Shown in pieces: positions 1 to 10,232 of a DNA stretch of 64,000 nt; within the stretch, counting starts at the first letter, position 1; each line of letters begins with the position of its first letter. Source of the stretch: Paraburkholderia phenazinium (GTDB lineage: Bacteria; Pseudomonadota; Gammaproteobacteria; Burkholderiales; Burkholderiaceae); assembly GCF_900100735.1 (NCBI RefSeq), contig NZ_FNCJ01000004.1, positions 126,019-190,018 on the forward strand, in the 5' to 3' direction. The notes beneath the pieces are model-generated. The model did not search any database. It was not told where the DNA came from and was given only the letters and a program-made list of their open reading frames with translations. The position numbers and the translations under genes are program-made.

Positions 1-121
1 TGCGGGAATCGCTTAAGATTCTGCACATCGATGCCATGACAGCATCCGTACTTTCACCAGAACGCGCCCCTAACGGCGCGGCGGCCTCGCAGTTCGGCCA
101 ATATGGAGACAACGACACACT

Positions 122-1342
122 ATGGGCGCTCTCAATCATATCCGCGTGCTGGACCTCACCCGCGTGCTCGCCGGCCCGTGGTGCGCACAGACGCTCGCCG
201 ACTTCGGCGCGGACGTCATCAAGATCGAACGCCCGGAAGTCGGCGACGACACGCGCCACTGGGGCCCCCCGTACCTGAAGACGCCGGACGGCGCGGATAC
301 CCATGAGGCCGCCTACTACCTCGCGGCGAACCGCAACAAGCGCTCGGTCACCGTGGACATCGCCACAGCCGAAGGGCAGCGCATCATCCGCGAGCTGGCC
401 GCCCAAAGTGACGTGGTATTGGAGAACTACAAGGTCGGCCAACTGAAGAAATACGGCCTCGACTATGCCTCGCTGCGGGAAATCAGGCCGGACATCGTCT
501 ACTGCTCGGTAACGGGCTTCGGGCAGACCGGGCCGTATGCGCAGCGGGCCGGCTACGACTTCATCGTGCAGGGCATCGGCGGCTTCATGAGCATCACCGG
601 CGAGCGCGACAGTCTGCCCGGCGGCGGTCCGCAAAAGGCCGGCGTGGCCATCGCGGATCTGATGACCGGCATGTATTCAACGATTGCCGTGCTCACCGCG
701 CTCACGCACCGCGACCGCACGGGCGAAGGCCAGTACATCGACATGGCGCTGCTCGACGTGCAGGTCGCGATGCTGGCGAACATGAACTCGAACTTCCTCG
801 CGAGCGGCCAGCCGCCGGCACGCTGGGGCAATGCGCACCCGAACATCGTGCCCTACCAGACCTTCCAGACCAGCGACGGCTGGATCATCGTGGCGGTCGG
901 CAACGACGGCCAGTTCCGCAAGTTCGTCGAGGCCGGCAGCCGCCCGGAGTTGGCCGACGACGAGCGCTTCGCCACCAACCCGGCCCGGGTGCGCAATCGC
1001 GACACGCTGGTGCCGATCCTTGCGGAGATGGTCCGCACGCTCGGCAAGCAGCAGTGGATTGCCGCGCTCGAAGCCGCCGGTGTGCCGTGCGGGCCGATCA
1101 ACGATCTGGCGGAGGTGTTCGAGAACGAGCAAGTGGTGGCGCGAGGCATGCGGGTCGATCTGCCGCATCCGTCCGGCGGCACCGTCAAGCTGGTGCGCAA
1201 TCCGATCAATATGAGCGGCACCCCACCGCAGGCGCTGGCCCACCCGCCCACGCTCGGCGAGCATACGGACAGCGTTCTGCGCGACGTGCTGGGCTACGAC
1301 GACGAGCGGATTGCGGCACTGCGCGCGCAAGCGGTGATCTGA
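122..1342 (+). CDS. CaiB/BaiF (family III) CoA transferase
   Basis: This 406-residue protein has the length and sequence of family III CoA transferases, which move CoA between acyl-CoA donors and carboxylic acids through an aspartyl-CoA intermediate. The N-terminal segment with GPWCAQTLADFGADVIKIE (residues 18-36) is typical, and Asp179 in VAIADLMTG is the expected catalytic aspartate. The ATG lies 7 bases after a GGAGAC ribosome binding site. The substrate cannot be told from sequence. It is convergent with the next gene, and no pathway partner lies downstream. In related genomes such genes often sit beside an acyl-CoA dehydrogenase, which could lie upstream of the window; that is inference. 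Confidence 0.9.
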   Translation: MGALNHIRVLDLTRVLAGPWCAQTLADFGADVIKIERPEVGDDTRHWGPPYLKTPDGADTHEAAYYLAANRNKRSVTVDIATAEGQRIIRELAAQSDVVLENYKVGQLKKYGLDYASLREIRPDIVYCSVTGFGQTGPYAQRAGYDFIVQGIGGFMSITGERDSLPGGGPQKAGVAIADLMTGMYSTIAVLTALTHRDRTGEGQYIDMALLDVQVAMLANMNSNFLASGQPPARWGNAHPNIVPYQTFQTSDGWIIVAVGNDGQFRKFVEAGSRPELADDERFATNPARVRNRDTLVPILAEMVRTLGKQQWIAALEAAGVPCGPINDLAEVFENEQVVARGMRVDLPHPSGGTVKLVRNPINMSGTPPQALAHPPTLGEHTDSVLRDVLGYDDERIAALRAQAVI

Positions 1343-1351
1343 AAGCCGCAC

Positions 1352-1906
1352 TCATTCGCCCTGGGCCGCCTCGAGCAGCCAGCGCCGCCCTTCATCCCAA
1401 TCGCCGAGGCCGCTGTCGGCATTGATATGGCCGCGTGCGCCGATTTCGCGCCAGCGGCTGCCCCACGCGGCAGCACATGCCTGCGAAAACGGCACGCCGC
1501 CATACGGATCGTCGGTACTCGCAACCACGACGCTCGTAAACGGCAGCGGTTCAAGCGGCAGCAGCGCGAAACCGCTGGCATCCTGCGGAAAGTCCTGGCC
1601 TGCCGGGTCAGGCACCGCCACCAGCAGCGCAGCGCTCACTTTAGCCAGGCTCCCGGCGCTCGCGTACTGCGCCGCCCAGAAAGCCACCGCGAGACATCCC
1701 AGGCTGTGCGCGGCGAACGCAACCGGGCCATGTGCGGCATTCACCGCCGCCTCCAGCGTCCGGCACCAGGCGTCGCGCACCGGATGATCCCAATCCGGCA
1801 TCTGGACACGCTCAAACCCGGCATCCAAGCCTTCCCAGCGGGTTTGCCAATGCCCCTCGCCCGAGTTCATATAACCTGGCAACACCAATACCTTTTGCTC
1901 GCTCAT
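1352..1906 (-). CDS. RBBP9/YdeN-family alpha/beta serine hydrolase
   Basis: A 184-residue small alpha/beta hydrolase of the RBBP9/YdeN family. The nucleophile is Ser68 in AHSLG, the acid is Asp132 or Asp133 in STDDPYG, and the histidine is His160 in GARGHIN. The N-terminal VLVLPGYMNSGEGHWQ is a family hallmark. It has no signal peptide, so it should be cytosolic. The physiological substrate is unknown for bacterial members. The gene ends 9 bp from the convergent CoA transferase and starts 280 bp from glnS, so it is probably transcribed alone. Confidence 0.85.
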   Translation of the reverse strand: MSEQKVLVLPGYMNSGEGHWQTRWEGLDAGFERVQMPDWDHPVRDAWCRTLEAAVNAAHGPVAFAAHSLGCLAVAFWAAQYASAGSLAKVSAALLVAVPDPAGQDFPQDASGFALLPLEPLPFTSVVVASTDDPYGGVPFSQACAAAWGSRWREIGARGHINADSGLGDWDEGRRWLLEAAQGE

Positions 1907-2186
1907 CGCGCCTCCTCGTGGCTATGCGGCTCCCGTCCAGCCGGCTATTGGAACACACGATCCGCGCCCGTACCGCACGCTCCGGCACCGTGCCGGCCCC
2001 ATTCCAAAGGGGGCGCTCACCCGTCAACCAGGCGATTTACCTCCGCTTGCGGCATGCAAGCGTGTGCAAAAAGCCCCCGATCGTTGGCTGGAAGCCGCAC
2101 TCAGTCTGCCGGAAGGGTGGTCGTCAGGTAGAATCGACGGATAAGTGAGCGCACTGCGCGCCCTCGACCGACTTTCTCCATCTCGC

Positions 2187-3896
2187 ATGAATACCGAACG
2201 CAACGACGCGCCAGCGGCATCCAATTTCATCCGCAACATCATTGACGAAGACAACCGCTCAGGAAAGTGGGGCCAGCGCGTGGAAACGCGTTTCCCGCCC
2301 GAGCCGAACGGTTATCTGCACATCGGCCACGCCAAGAGCATCTGCCTGAACTTCGGCGTGGCGCGCAGCTACGGCGGCATCTGCCACCTGCGTTTTGACG
2401 ATACCAATCCGGAAAAGGAAAGCGTCGAGTACGTCGAATCGATCATCGACGCCGTGGAGTGGCTCGGCTTCGAGTGGAAGAAGGACGGCAACGAGCATCT
2501 CTACTACGCCAGCGACTACTACGACAAACTGTACGAGTTCGCCGAGTTGCTGATCCAGCGCGACAAGGCCTATGTAGACAGCCAGTCGGCCGAAGAAATG
2601 CGCGCCAATCGCGGCTCGGCCACCGAGGTAGGCACGCCTTCGCGGTTCCGCGAGCGTTCGGTAGAGGAGAACCTCGATCTGTTCCGCCGCATGAAAGCCG
2701 GCGAGTTCAAGGAAGGCGAACACGTGCTGCGCGCGAAGATCGACATGGCGTCGCCGAACTTCAACATGCGCGACCCGGTCATCTACCGGATCCGTTTCGC
2801 CCATCATTACCGTACCGGCGACAAGTGGTGCGTGTACCCGATGTACGACTACACGCACTGCATTTCGGACGCGCTCGAGAACATCACGCATTCGCTGTGC
2901 ACGCTGGAGTTCGAAGACCACCGGCCGCTCTACGACTGGATCCTGAACGAACTGGCCGAAGCTGGCATCTTCACCCGCCCGCTGCCGCAGCAAATCGAGT
3001 TTTCGCGTCTGAACCTGACGTATGCGATCACCAGCAAGCGCAAGCTGCTGCAACTCGTCACCGAAGGCCACGTGGACGGCTGGGACGACCCGCGCATGCC
3101 GACCATTGTCGGCGTGCGCCGCCGCGGCTTCACGCCGGAGGCGATCCAGTTGTTCTGCGAGCGCATCGGCGTGACCAAGGTCGATTCGTGGATCGACATG
3201 AGCGTGTTCGAAGGCGCGCTGCGCGATGACCTCGACGCCAAGGCACCGCGCACGGCCGCCGTGCTCGACCCGCTCAAGCTGATCATCGACAACTTCCCGG
3301 AAGGCGTCACCGAGGAATGCAACGCGCCGGTGCATCCGCATCATCCGGAGCACGGCACGCGCGTGTTCCCGATCTCGCGCGAACTGTGGATCGAGCGTGA
3401 CGACTACAACGAGACCCCGCCCAAAGGCTACTTCCGTCTGTTCCCGGGCAACAAGGTGCGTCTGCGTTACGGCTACGTGATCGAGTGCACGGGCGCGGAC
3501 AAGGACGAGAACGGGAACGTGATCGCCGTCCATTGCAATTACTTCCCGGACAGCAAATCGGGCACCGAAGGCGCGAACAGCTACAAGGTCAAGGGCAATA
3601 TCCACTGGGTCAGCGCCGTGGGCGCGTGCCCGGCCGAAGTGCGCATCTATGACCGCCTGTTCAAGGAACCGCAGCCGGACGCAGGCGGGCGCGACTACCT
3701 CGAGGCGCTCAATCCCGATTCGAAGCGGGTGGTCAACGCCTACCTGGAACCGGGCGCACGCGACGCGCTGCCGGAACAGCGCTATCAGTTCGAACGGCAT
3801 GGCTACTTCGTCGCCGACCGCGTCGATTCGAAGCCGGGCAAGCCAGTGTTCAACCGCATCGTGAGTTTGCGCGACAGTTGGGGCAAGCCGGCGTAA
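2187..3896 (+). CDS. glnS: glutaminyl-tRNA synthetase
   Basis: A class I aminoacyl-tRNA synthetase of 569 residues that charges tRNA-Gln with glutamine in the cytosol. The HIGH motif is at residues 45-48 within [14 protein letters not shown], and the second motif is SKRKL near residue 283 (the KMSKS equivalent, preceded here by Ile-Thr). The downstream anticodon-binding beta barrels are intact to the C-terminus. I chose the ATG giving [10 protein letters not shown]; an in-frame GTG 42 bp upstream would add a tail not expected in the family. The 280-bp gap upstream holds no gene that I can support. Confidence 0.97.
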   Translation: MNTERNDAPAASNFIRNIIDEDNRSGKWGQRVETRFPPEPNGYLHIGHAKSICLNFGVARSYGGICHLRFDDTNPEKESVEYVESIIDAVEWLGFEWKKDGNEHLYYASDYYDKLYEFAELLIQRDKAYVDSQSAEEMRANRGSATEVGTPSRFRERSVEENLDLFRRMKAGEFKEGEHVLRAKIDMASPNFNMRDPVIYRIRFAHHYRTGDKWCVYPMYDYTHCISDALENITHSLCTLEFEDHRPLYDWILNELAEAGIFTRPLPQQIEFSRLNLTYAITSKRKLLQLVTEGHVDGWDDPRMPTIVGVRRRGFTPEAIQLFCERIGVTKVDSWIDMSVFEGALRDDLDAKAPRTAAVLDPLKLIIDNFPEGVTEECNAPVHPHHPEHGTRVFPISRELWIERDDYNETPPKGYFRLFPGNKVRLRYGYVIECTGADKDENGNVIAVHCNYFPDSKSGTEGANSYKVKGNIHWVSAVGACPAEVRIYDRLFKEPQPDAGGRDYLEALNPDSKRVVNAYLEPGARDALPEQRYQFERHGYFVADRVDSKPGKPVFNRIVSLRDSWGKPA

Positions 3897-3944
3897 GCTG
3901 AGTGGGATGAGCGTGACGGTGCGCGCACTGCTTCCGGAGGAACG

Positions 3945-4859
3945 ATGAGGTTTGCAGCCTGCCATCCGTCACGTCGACACATCATGCTCGCCGCGCTCGC
4001 GGCGGCATGCCTCGCCTCCTCTGCACAGGCGCAGGAACTCACCGGTACGCTCAAGAAGATCCATGACGACGGCATCGTCGCGCTCGGCGTGCGCGAAGCG
4101 TCGATCCCCTTCTCCTATTTCGACGGCCAGGGCACGGTAGGTTATTCGCAGACCATTGCCCTCGCCATCGTCGAACAGATCAAGAAAACGCTCGCACTGC
4201 CCGAGCTCAAGGTGCGCGAAGTCCCTGTCACCTCGTCGAACCGCATCCCGATGCTGCAGAACAACCAGATCGATCTGGAATGCGGCTCCACCACCCATAC
4301 GCACGAACGCGAAAGTGAAGCGGCCTTCTCCAACAGTTTCTTCCAGTATGCAGTACGCATGATCGTGCGTCGCAGTAGCGGCATCGTGGATTTTCCGGAC
4401 CTGGCCGGCAAGGCAGTGGTGACGACCGCAGGTACCTCGGACGAGCGCTTATTGCGGGAGTTGAACGGCGAGAAACATCTCAATATGCGCATTACCAGCG
4501 TGCGCGATCATCCGGACGCGTTCGCCGCGGTCAAAGATGGCCGCGCCGCGGCCTTCGTCATGGACGAGCCGATTGTGTATGGCTTCAAGGCGACCGACCC
4601 GCGCCCCGACGATTTTGTGGTGACGGGTACGCCGCTTGGCTACGAGGTGTATGCCTGCATGTTCCGCAAAGGCGACGCGCCGATGCGCGAGTTGGTAAAC
4701 GGTGTGATCGAGCGGATGCAGACCTCCGGGGAAGCGGAGCGTCTCTATAACGTGTGGTTCACGCAGCCGATTCCGCCCCACGGAATCAACCTCAATTTCC
4801 CGCTGTCTGCGGCGATGCGCACGCTGTTCGCGCATCCGAACGATCGCGCGCTCGACTGA
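3945..4859 (+). CDS. ABC amino-acid transporter periplasmic binding protein
   Basis: A 304-residue family 3 solute-binding protein resembling glutamate/aspartate binding proteins such as GltI. Residues 1-29 form a signal peptide ending in AQA before the mature start QELTG. The body matches the fold in order: substrate-proximal FSYFDG, then VTSSNRIPMLQNNQIDLECGSTT cut by the usual hinge, then the CMFRKGDAPMRELVNG region near the end. The ATG follows GGAGG by 4 bases. No permease or ATPase gene lies beside it, so it is an orphan binding protein that either uses a transporter elsewhere or has a sensing role. It is 48 bp from glnS and may be read through from it. Confidence 0.88.
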   Translation: MRFAACHPSRRHIMLAALAAACLASSAQAQELTGTLKKIHDDGIVALGVREASIPFSYFDGQGTVGYSQTIALAIVEQIKKTLALPELKVREVPVTSSNRIPMLQNNQIDLECGSTTHTHERESEAAFSNSFFQYAVRMIVRRSSGIVDFPDLAGKAVVTTAGTSDERLLRELNGEKHLNMRITSVRDHPDAFAAVKDGRAAAFVMDEPIVYGFKATDPRPDDFVVTGTPLGYEVYACMFRKGDAPMRELVNGVIERMQTSGEAERLYNVWFTQPIPPHGINLNFPLSAAMRTLFAHPNDRALD

Positions 4860-4953
4860 CCGAGTTTCGCTCTCACCTACGATGCTTGAGCCCGGCTTGG
4901 GGACGAGCCTGGCTTGCGGGCTGCGCCTGGCTTCATGCCATGCGCGGCCTCAC

Positions 4954-5415
4954 TCACAGACTGCGATGCAACTCCGTCAACGACAGGGTCGTGTCGAACA
5001 GACGCGTCAAACTGCGGCTCGCATAGCGTTCGACCTCTTCCGGCGCGGCCCAGCGGTACGCGTCCATTTCGGGAATCAGCGTGCCGTCCGAGCGGCGTGG
5101 AAACATCGACGTGCAGACGCATTGCGACAAGTCGAGTTCGTCGGCATGAGCCCGCGCGGCGAACAGATGCAGGTCCTTGTCGCGCCGGTAAACGAACAGG
5201 CCCAGGTCCTTCAGACGCTCGGCGGCGATCACGAGGCCGGTCTCCTCGACCATCTCGCGCAGCGCCGTCACATGCGGCGCCTCGCCCTCCTCGCCATGCC
5301 CTTTCGGGATATCCCAATGAGACGTCTCGGTGGCATGCGCGAGCAACACGCGGCCGTGCGGATCGAGCAGCACGACGCCGCAGGACACCACCCGTGCGCT
5401 AATAGCTGCAGCCAT
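4954..5415 (-). CDS. Nudix hydrolase
   Basis: A 153-residue Nudix hydrolase. The 23-residue Nudix box is intact, from GHGEEGE through REMVEETGL, which binds Mg2+ for cleavage of a nucleoside diphosphate linked to another group. Family substrates vary and the exact one cannot be assigned. I chose the ATG reading MAAAISARVV because AGGAAG sits 6 bases before it; the more upstream in-frame start would overlap the preceding gene by 25 bp. The upstream secreted-protein gene ends 20 bp earlier on the same strand, so the two are probably cotranscribed. Confidence 0.88.
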   Translation of the reverse strand: MAAAISARVVSCGVVLLDPHGRVLLAHATETSHWDIPKGHGEEGEAPHVTALREMVEETGLVIAAERLKDLGLFVYRRDKDLHLFAARAHADELDLSQCVCTSMFPRRSDGTLIPEMDAYRWAAPEEVERYASRSLTRLFDTTLSLTELHRSL

Positions 5416-5435
5416 CGCGCGCTTCCTGGTTCCGC

Positions 5436-5825
5436 TCAACTCTTCTTCTGCAGATGCCACAGGCCGCTCGCTTCGCGGCAGAACTGCGGGCGCAGCGACA
5501 CCGACTGCCCCTTCGCATTGAGCACCACGCCCACATCGCGGCAGGTGCGGTCCCCGTCTTTCGACGTGCTCTGCGGCGTAATGGTCGCGTCGATGCGGAT
5601 TGAATTACCGGTGCCTTCGTTCACCCAGTTGGCGGATTCGCCGTCCTGCCTGGCATCGAGCGCGCCCAGCACGGCAGCCTTGATCGAGTCAATGTCGCGC
5701 TGCTTCATGTAGCTGATCGGCGTATCGCTAAGGAAGCCGAGATTCGCCGCATAGGCGCCGACGGATGCCGCCAGCAGCAAGCCGCCCACGGTCGCGTGAA
5801 ACAAGGCACGGGTTCGCATCGACAT
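5436..5825 (-). CDS. small secreted protein, surface-antigen-like C-terminal domain
   Basis: A 129-residue protein with an N-terminal signal peptide (MSMRTRALFHATVGGLLLAA, processing near GAYAA). The C-terminal half contains a NEGTGNSIRIDATI segment and two cysteines (TCRD and FCRE) followed by LWHLQKKS. That pattern resembles the 17-kDa surface antigen (RT0821/Lpp0805-type) domain. It should be periplasmic or outer-membrane associated, but there is no lipobox. Function is unknown. It sits immediately upstream of the Nudix hydrolase on the same strand. The longer frame start adds 12 residues with no ribosome binding site. Confidence 0.7.
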   Translation of the reverse strand: MSMRTRALFHATVGGLLLAASVGAYAANLGFLSDTPISYMKQRDIDSIKAAVLGALDARQDGESANWVNEGTGNSIRIDATITPQSTSKDGDRTCRDVGVVLNAKGQSVSLRPQFCREASGLWHLQKKS

Positions 5826-6108
5826 TGAGTATTCTCCTCGAGAGATCGTTCGGGCGGTCACGAAGCGGTTCGTGATCTGGACCTGAAAAGCATAGCATGA
5901 GGTACTCGTGCGAGAGACTCAGCCCGTCATGTCGGCGTCGTTTTCATACGTCAACGTTGACCTGCCTGGCTGGCGGCAGTGCGATGGCTTCGGCACGCGT
6001 CGTTTCGCGTCAAGCGGTTTTCAGACTCGTCTCATGGTCGCAGCCGCGGCGAATTCATAAGATTGGCTGTTCGGCGCGAAAAGTCGCGCATCACACTCTG
6101 CCGCTGTC

Positions 6109-6339
6109 ATGGACTTCTCATTCGCTCTCAAGTCGTTTTCTGTTGTGCTCGCGCTCTTTTGCATCGCACTTGTGCCGTTCTTTGTACGGCGCGATCCGGC
6201 GCCGGTGCATAGCATCGTCCACATCGAGGCGCTGCCGCGGCCGGAATGGCCGAGCCTCCTGACCCGTATGGGCAGCGCCACACTGCTCGCGTCGTTTGTG
6301 CTGCTCGTGGGCGGCTGCTATCTGCTGATCAAGGGCTGA
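6109..6339 (+). CDS. small membrane protein, hypothetical
   Basis: A possible 76-residue protein with two hydrophobic helices, one at the N-terminus (about residues 4-24) and one at the C-terminus (about residues 54-74), joined by a proline-rich hydrophilic linker. The architecture is coherent for an inner-membrane protein. However, no Shine-Dalgarno sequence is visible before the ATG, so support is moderate. I do not recognise a family. About 270 bp upstream and 320 bp downstream contain no other gene that I can support. Confidence 0.5.
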   Translation: MDFSFALKSFSVVLALFCIALVPFFVRRDPAPVHSIVHIEALPRPEWPSLLTRMGSATLLASFVLLVGGCYLLIKG

Positions 6340-6663
6340 TCGACGTCTTCGCGCTGGCTGATCCACAGCCAGCCCTATCCTCAAGCGGCGAACCCCAGCT
6401 GCACCGCTCTCCTGCCGCTGAACTGCACCAGTCGGCCCTCTCCCCACTCCCTTAGACTCACGCAGCTCGCCCATCAGGATGCCGAAGCGATCGAGGCATC
6501 CTCGGCCGATTGGGCTCCGCATCCGATTGCCGCAACGGCATGCCGTAAGCGCGCCGACTGACAGAAGCTGCGCCCCGGGCGTGTGGATTGCTATGCTTCG
6601 CAGTTGTATCCTCGAAGCCTTGAGGGAGCGCTCACGCATCCCGCCAACCGGATTGTCATCAAC
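6340..6663. other. intergenic gap, no gene seen
   Basis: This 324-bp stretch lies between the small membrane protein and the AI-2E-type permease. Frames here lack ribosome binding sites and coherent protein features. It must carry the permease promoter, but I cannot point to a convincing -35/-10 pair. Confidence 0.5.
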
Positions 6664-8604
6664 ATGAAACTCTCGCTGCCGCCGCACGGACGGCCCAATC
6701 GCGTGTATCCGCCCGGCGCGCCCAGCCTGCATGGCCTCGCGTCGGTGATCACCGGGGTCGTCGTGGTCTGCGGATTGTATTTCGGCCGCGCGGTCCTGAT
6801 TCCGATCACGCTGTCAGTGCTGCTGAGTTTCCTGCTCGCGCCGCTAGTGGCGGCGCTGCGGCGCCTGCGGATGGGCCAGTTGCCATCCATCTTCATCGCG
6901 GTGTTTTTCGCCTTGGCTATCGTCCTCGGCGCGGGCGCGCTAATCGCGGCGCAGATCGTGCAGCTCGCGGCCGATCTGCCGCAGTACCAGGTCGCGATTG
7001 AACGCAAGATCGAAACCGTGCAGGAAAAGACCGTCGGCCGCGCCGATGTCCTGCTCGGCAAGGCCGCGCTCACGCTGCAGCGGGTCGCACCCTCGCGCCC
7101 GGCGCCGCCGCGCAGCTTCGGCAAGGCGAGCCGGAACGCCCCGGCCGCTCCCCTACCCGTCGAGGTTCACGAGCCGGCGCTGACGCCCATGCAACTGGCG
7201 CAACGGGCGTTTTCGCCGGCTATCGCCCCGCTCGAGACGACCTTCATCGTGCTGGTCGTCACCATTTTTATCCTGTTGCAACGCGAGGACTTGCGCGACC
7301 GGCTGATCAGCCTGTTCGGCTCGCGCGACCTGCATCGCACCACCACCGCCATCAACGACGCGGCAAGCCGCCTGAGCCGCTACTTCGTCGCGCAACTCGG
7401 GCTGAATCTGAGCGTGGGCGCGGTGCTCGCCATCGGCCTCGCCGGCATTGGCGTGCCGGGGGCCTTGCTGTTCGGCGTGGTCGCCGCGCTGTTGCGCTTC
7501 GTGCCGTACATCGGCATATGGATCGCCGCGTTGCTGGCCGTATGCCTGGCCGCCGCCATTCAGCCGCAATGGACCATGGCGGTGTGGACTTTGGTGCTGT
7601 TCGTGGTGGTGGATCTGGTAGCGGGTCAGGTCGCGGAGCCGCTCCTGTACGGCCGCCGCTCCGGCCTCTCGCCGCTCGCGGTAGTGGTGGCGGCGATCTT
7701 CTGGAGCTGGTTGTGGGGCCCGGTCGGCCTGGTGCTGTCTACGCCGCTTACACTGTGCGTCGTGACGCTGGGACGCTATGCGGACCGCCTCAACTTCCTC
7801 ACGATCCTGCTCGGCGACCAGCCGGCGCTGACGCCCGCGCAGACCTTCTATCAGCGGCTGCTGGCGGATGACCCGCATGAGGCGATCGTGCAGGCGGACC
7901 GCTTGCTCGGCGAGATGTCGGTGCTCGACTACTACGATCACGTCGCGCTCGAAGGACTGCGCCTCGCTCGAAACGACGCGCTGCGCGGCGTGCTGACCGC
8001 AGAACAGCTGGTGCGCTTCAACGAATCAGTGGTCGATATCATCGAGAATCTGGAAACGGTGCAAGGCGTCCCTGACAATCTCGGCGCACATGAGCCCGAT
8101 GATGCAGCACACGCTCACGGCCGCACCGAGCCGCACTACGGCGGCACAACCGGGATCGCGGACGCAGCGCATGCGGTAGGCGCAACGGGCGTGTTGTGCA
8201 TCTCGGGACGCGGTGCGTTTGACGAAGTGGCCGCTGCGATCGCCGTGCAATTGCTCGGGCGGCAGAAGATCGCCACCGTCGCGACGACCTATGAACAGTT
8301 CCGCAACGGCCGCAGCGAAGCCCAGGCCGCGCAGCAAAGCCCAGGCGAAAACACCCCGGTTATCTGCATCGTTTCGCTCGACGCAGCCGAATCGCCTCCG
8401 TATTTGCGCAACCTGTTGCGCCGGATCGGCAATCAACCCAGCGCCACGACGGTGATCGTCGGGCTTGGTGGGCTCTCGGAAGGCGCCCCGGAGACTGCCA
8501 CGGGCAGCACGCGCAATGCCACCTCGTTCCGCGGCCTGATAGAGGAATGCCGCGCGGCGACGTTGGCAACGGCACGTCATGAGCAGGCTCAAGGCGCGGC
8601 TTGA
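6664..8604 (+). CDS. AI-2E family transporter (PerM-like) with long C-terminal extension
   Basis: A 646-residue membrane protein. The first two thirds match the AI-2E/PerM exporter family: paired N-terminal helices around VITGVVVVCGLYF and VLIPITLSVLLSFLLAPLV, a long periplasmic segment, then five or so helices including the LLFGVVAALLRFVPYIG family region. After about residue 400 comes a roughly 240-residue soluble, cytosolic-type tail whose last part (ATGVLCISGRGAFDEVAAA onward) looks like an independent alpha/beta domain. Most PerM proteins are about 350 residues, so the tail is notable. I start at MKLSLPPHG, since the 27 codons upstream look non-coding. The substrate is unknown. Confidence 0.85.
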   Translation: MKLSLPPHGRPNRVYPPGAPSLHGLASVITGVVVVCGLYFGRAVLIPITLSVLLSFLLAPLVAALRRLRMGQLPSIFIAVFFALAIVLGAGALIAAQIVQLAADLPQYQVAIERKIETVQEKTVGRADVLLGKAALTLQRVAPSRPAPPRSFGKASRNAPAAPLPVEVHEPALTPMQLAQRAFSPAIAPLETTFIVLVVTIFILLQREDLRDRLISLFGSRDLHRTTTAINDAASRLSRYFVAQLGLNLSVGAVLAIGLAGIGVPGALLFGVVAALLRFVPYIGIWIAALLAVCLAAAIQPQWTMAVWTLVLFVVVDLVAGQVAEPLLYGRRSGLSPLAVVVAAIFWSWLWGPVGLVLSTPLTLCVVTLGRYADRLNFLTILLGDQPALTPAQTFYQRLLADDPHEAIVQADRLLGEMSVLDYYDHVALEGLRLARNDALRGVLTAEQLVRFNESVVDIIENLETVQGVPDNLGAHEPDDAAHAHGRTEPHYGGTTGIADAAHAVGATGVLCISGRGAFDEVAAAIAVQLLGRQKIATVATTYEQFRNGRSEAQAAQQSPGENTPVICIVSLDAAESPPYLRNLLRRIGNQPSATTVIVGLGGLSEGAPETATGSTRNATSFRGLIEECRAATLATARHEQAQGAA

Positions 8605-8704
8605 AACCGCCGCGCAGGCGCTCGAGGCCATCGTGCCCGTTAGCGCCTCTAACGCCATCCCCTTACAATAAGCCGCGAGCCTCCACCGACCCTGCCCCAC
8701 TGTC

Positions 8705-9211
8705 ATGCAGCATCTGAAATACCTCAGCGCCTATCCGGCCGCGCTTCAGGACAAGGTTCGCCGGCTGATCGCCGAACAGCAACTGGGCGCGTACCTCGCC
8801 GACAAATACCCGCGCCGGCATACGGTGCAGACCGATCGTGCGCTCTACGATTACGTCGCCGACCTGAAGCGCGAATTCGTGCGCAGCGGGCCGTCCATCG
8901 ACAAGGTTCTCTACGACAGCAAGCTCGATGTGCTGCGGCACGCGCTGGGCCTGCACACAACCATCTCGCGGGTCCAGGGCGGCAAGCTGAAGGCGAAGAA
9001 AGAGATTCGCATCGCCTCTCTGTTCAAGGAGGGGGCACCCGAGTTCCTGCAGATGATCGTCGTGCACGAACTCGCGCATCTGAAAGAGAGCGATCACAAC
9101 AAGGCGTTTTACCGGCTCTGTGAGTTCATGCAGCCCGGCTATCATCAGACCGAGTTCGACTTGCGTCTTTACCTGACGCATCGCGATCTGGTCCGCGAGC
9201 AGTCCGTCTAA
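8705..9211 (+). CDS. YgjP-like zinc metallopeptidase domain protein
   Basis: A 168-residue protein with the gluzincin motif HELAH (residues 121-125) followed by a further histidine at 131 in KESDHNKAFY. This is the YgjP/DUF45 pattern, where the three histidines bind zinc and Glu122 acts as general base. There is no signal peptide, so it should be cytosolic. The in vivo substrate of this family is not established. It is followed after 21 bp by a glutathione transferase gene on the same strand, so the two may share a transcript. Confidence 0.87.
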   Translation: MQHLKYLSAYPAALQDKVRRLIAEQQLGAYLADKYPRRHTVQTDRALYDYVADLKREFVRSGPSIDKVLYDSKLDVLRHALGLHTTISRVQGGKLKAKKEIRIASLFKEGAPEFLQMIVVHELAHLKESDHNKAFYRLCEFMQPGYHQTEFDLRLYLTHRDLVREQSV

Positions 9212-9865
<654 letters not shown>

Positions 9866-9953
9866 CGCTTTGCGCTCGCATTGCGGAGGGCGTCCGGCAA
9901 ATGCTCGAGGCGCACCCGCCGCAGCGTAATCCGTGCGGCGGCGTTTGCCTGGG

Positions 9954-10028
9954 TGGCCCCCCCACGAGGAATCGAACCTCGATTTCAGGTTTAGAAGACC
10001 CGTGTTCTATCCGTTGAACTATGGGGAG
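9954..10028 (-). tRNA. tRNA-Arg(TCT)
   Basis: On the minus strand the sequence folds as a complete cloverleaf. The acceptor stem is CTCCCCA with TGGGGGG, the D arm contains GTTCAACGGATAGAAC, the anticodon loop is CTTCTAA with anticodon TCT, the T arm is CGAGG-TTCGATT-CCTCG, and the CCA is encoded. The downstream side shows no duplicated 3' end that would mark an integrated element. Confidence 0.96.
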
Positions 10029-10232
10029 GCGAAACTGAAATTTTAACCGACCAGGCAACGACTGCCCGGCTCGATCAATAAACCATTGGTATTCAGCAAG
10101 CTGCCTGGCGCGTGACGCAAGTCCTGCTATAGCGGTGCGAGGCGCTGCAAGCAACGCAGGGGGCGGATTATAACCGAACCTGCCGTACAACCGGGCGCGG
10201 CCATGGTTGGCGCCGCGCCCCGTGTGGCACGC

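Noticed and set aside
2259..3965. 568-codon minus-strand frame across glnS
   Set aside because: Antisense shadow of a clear glnS gene; high G+C third positions create long open frames opposite real genes.
5897..6262. 121-codon plus-strand frame before the small membrane protein
   Set aside because: Ser/Arg-rich translation without domain or ribosome binding site, typical of chance frames here.
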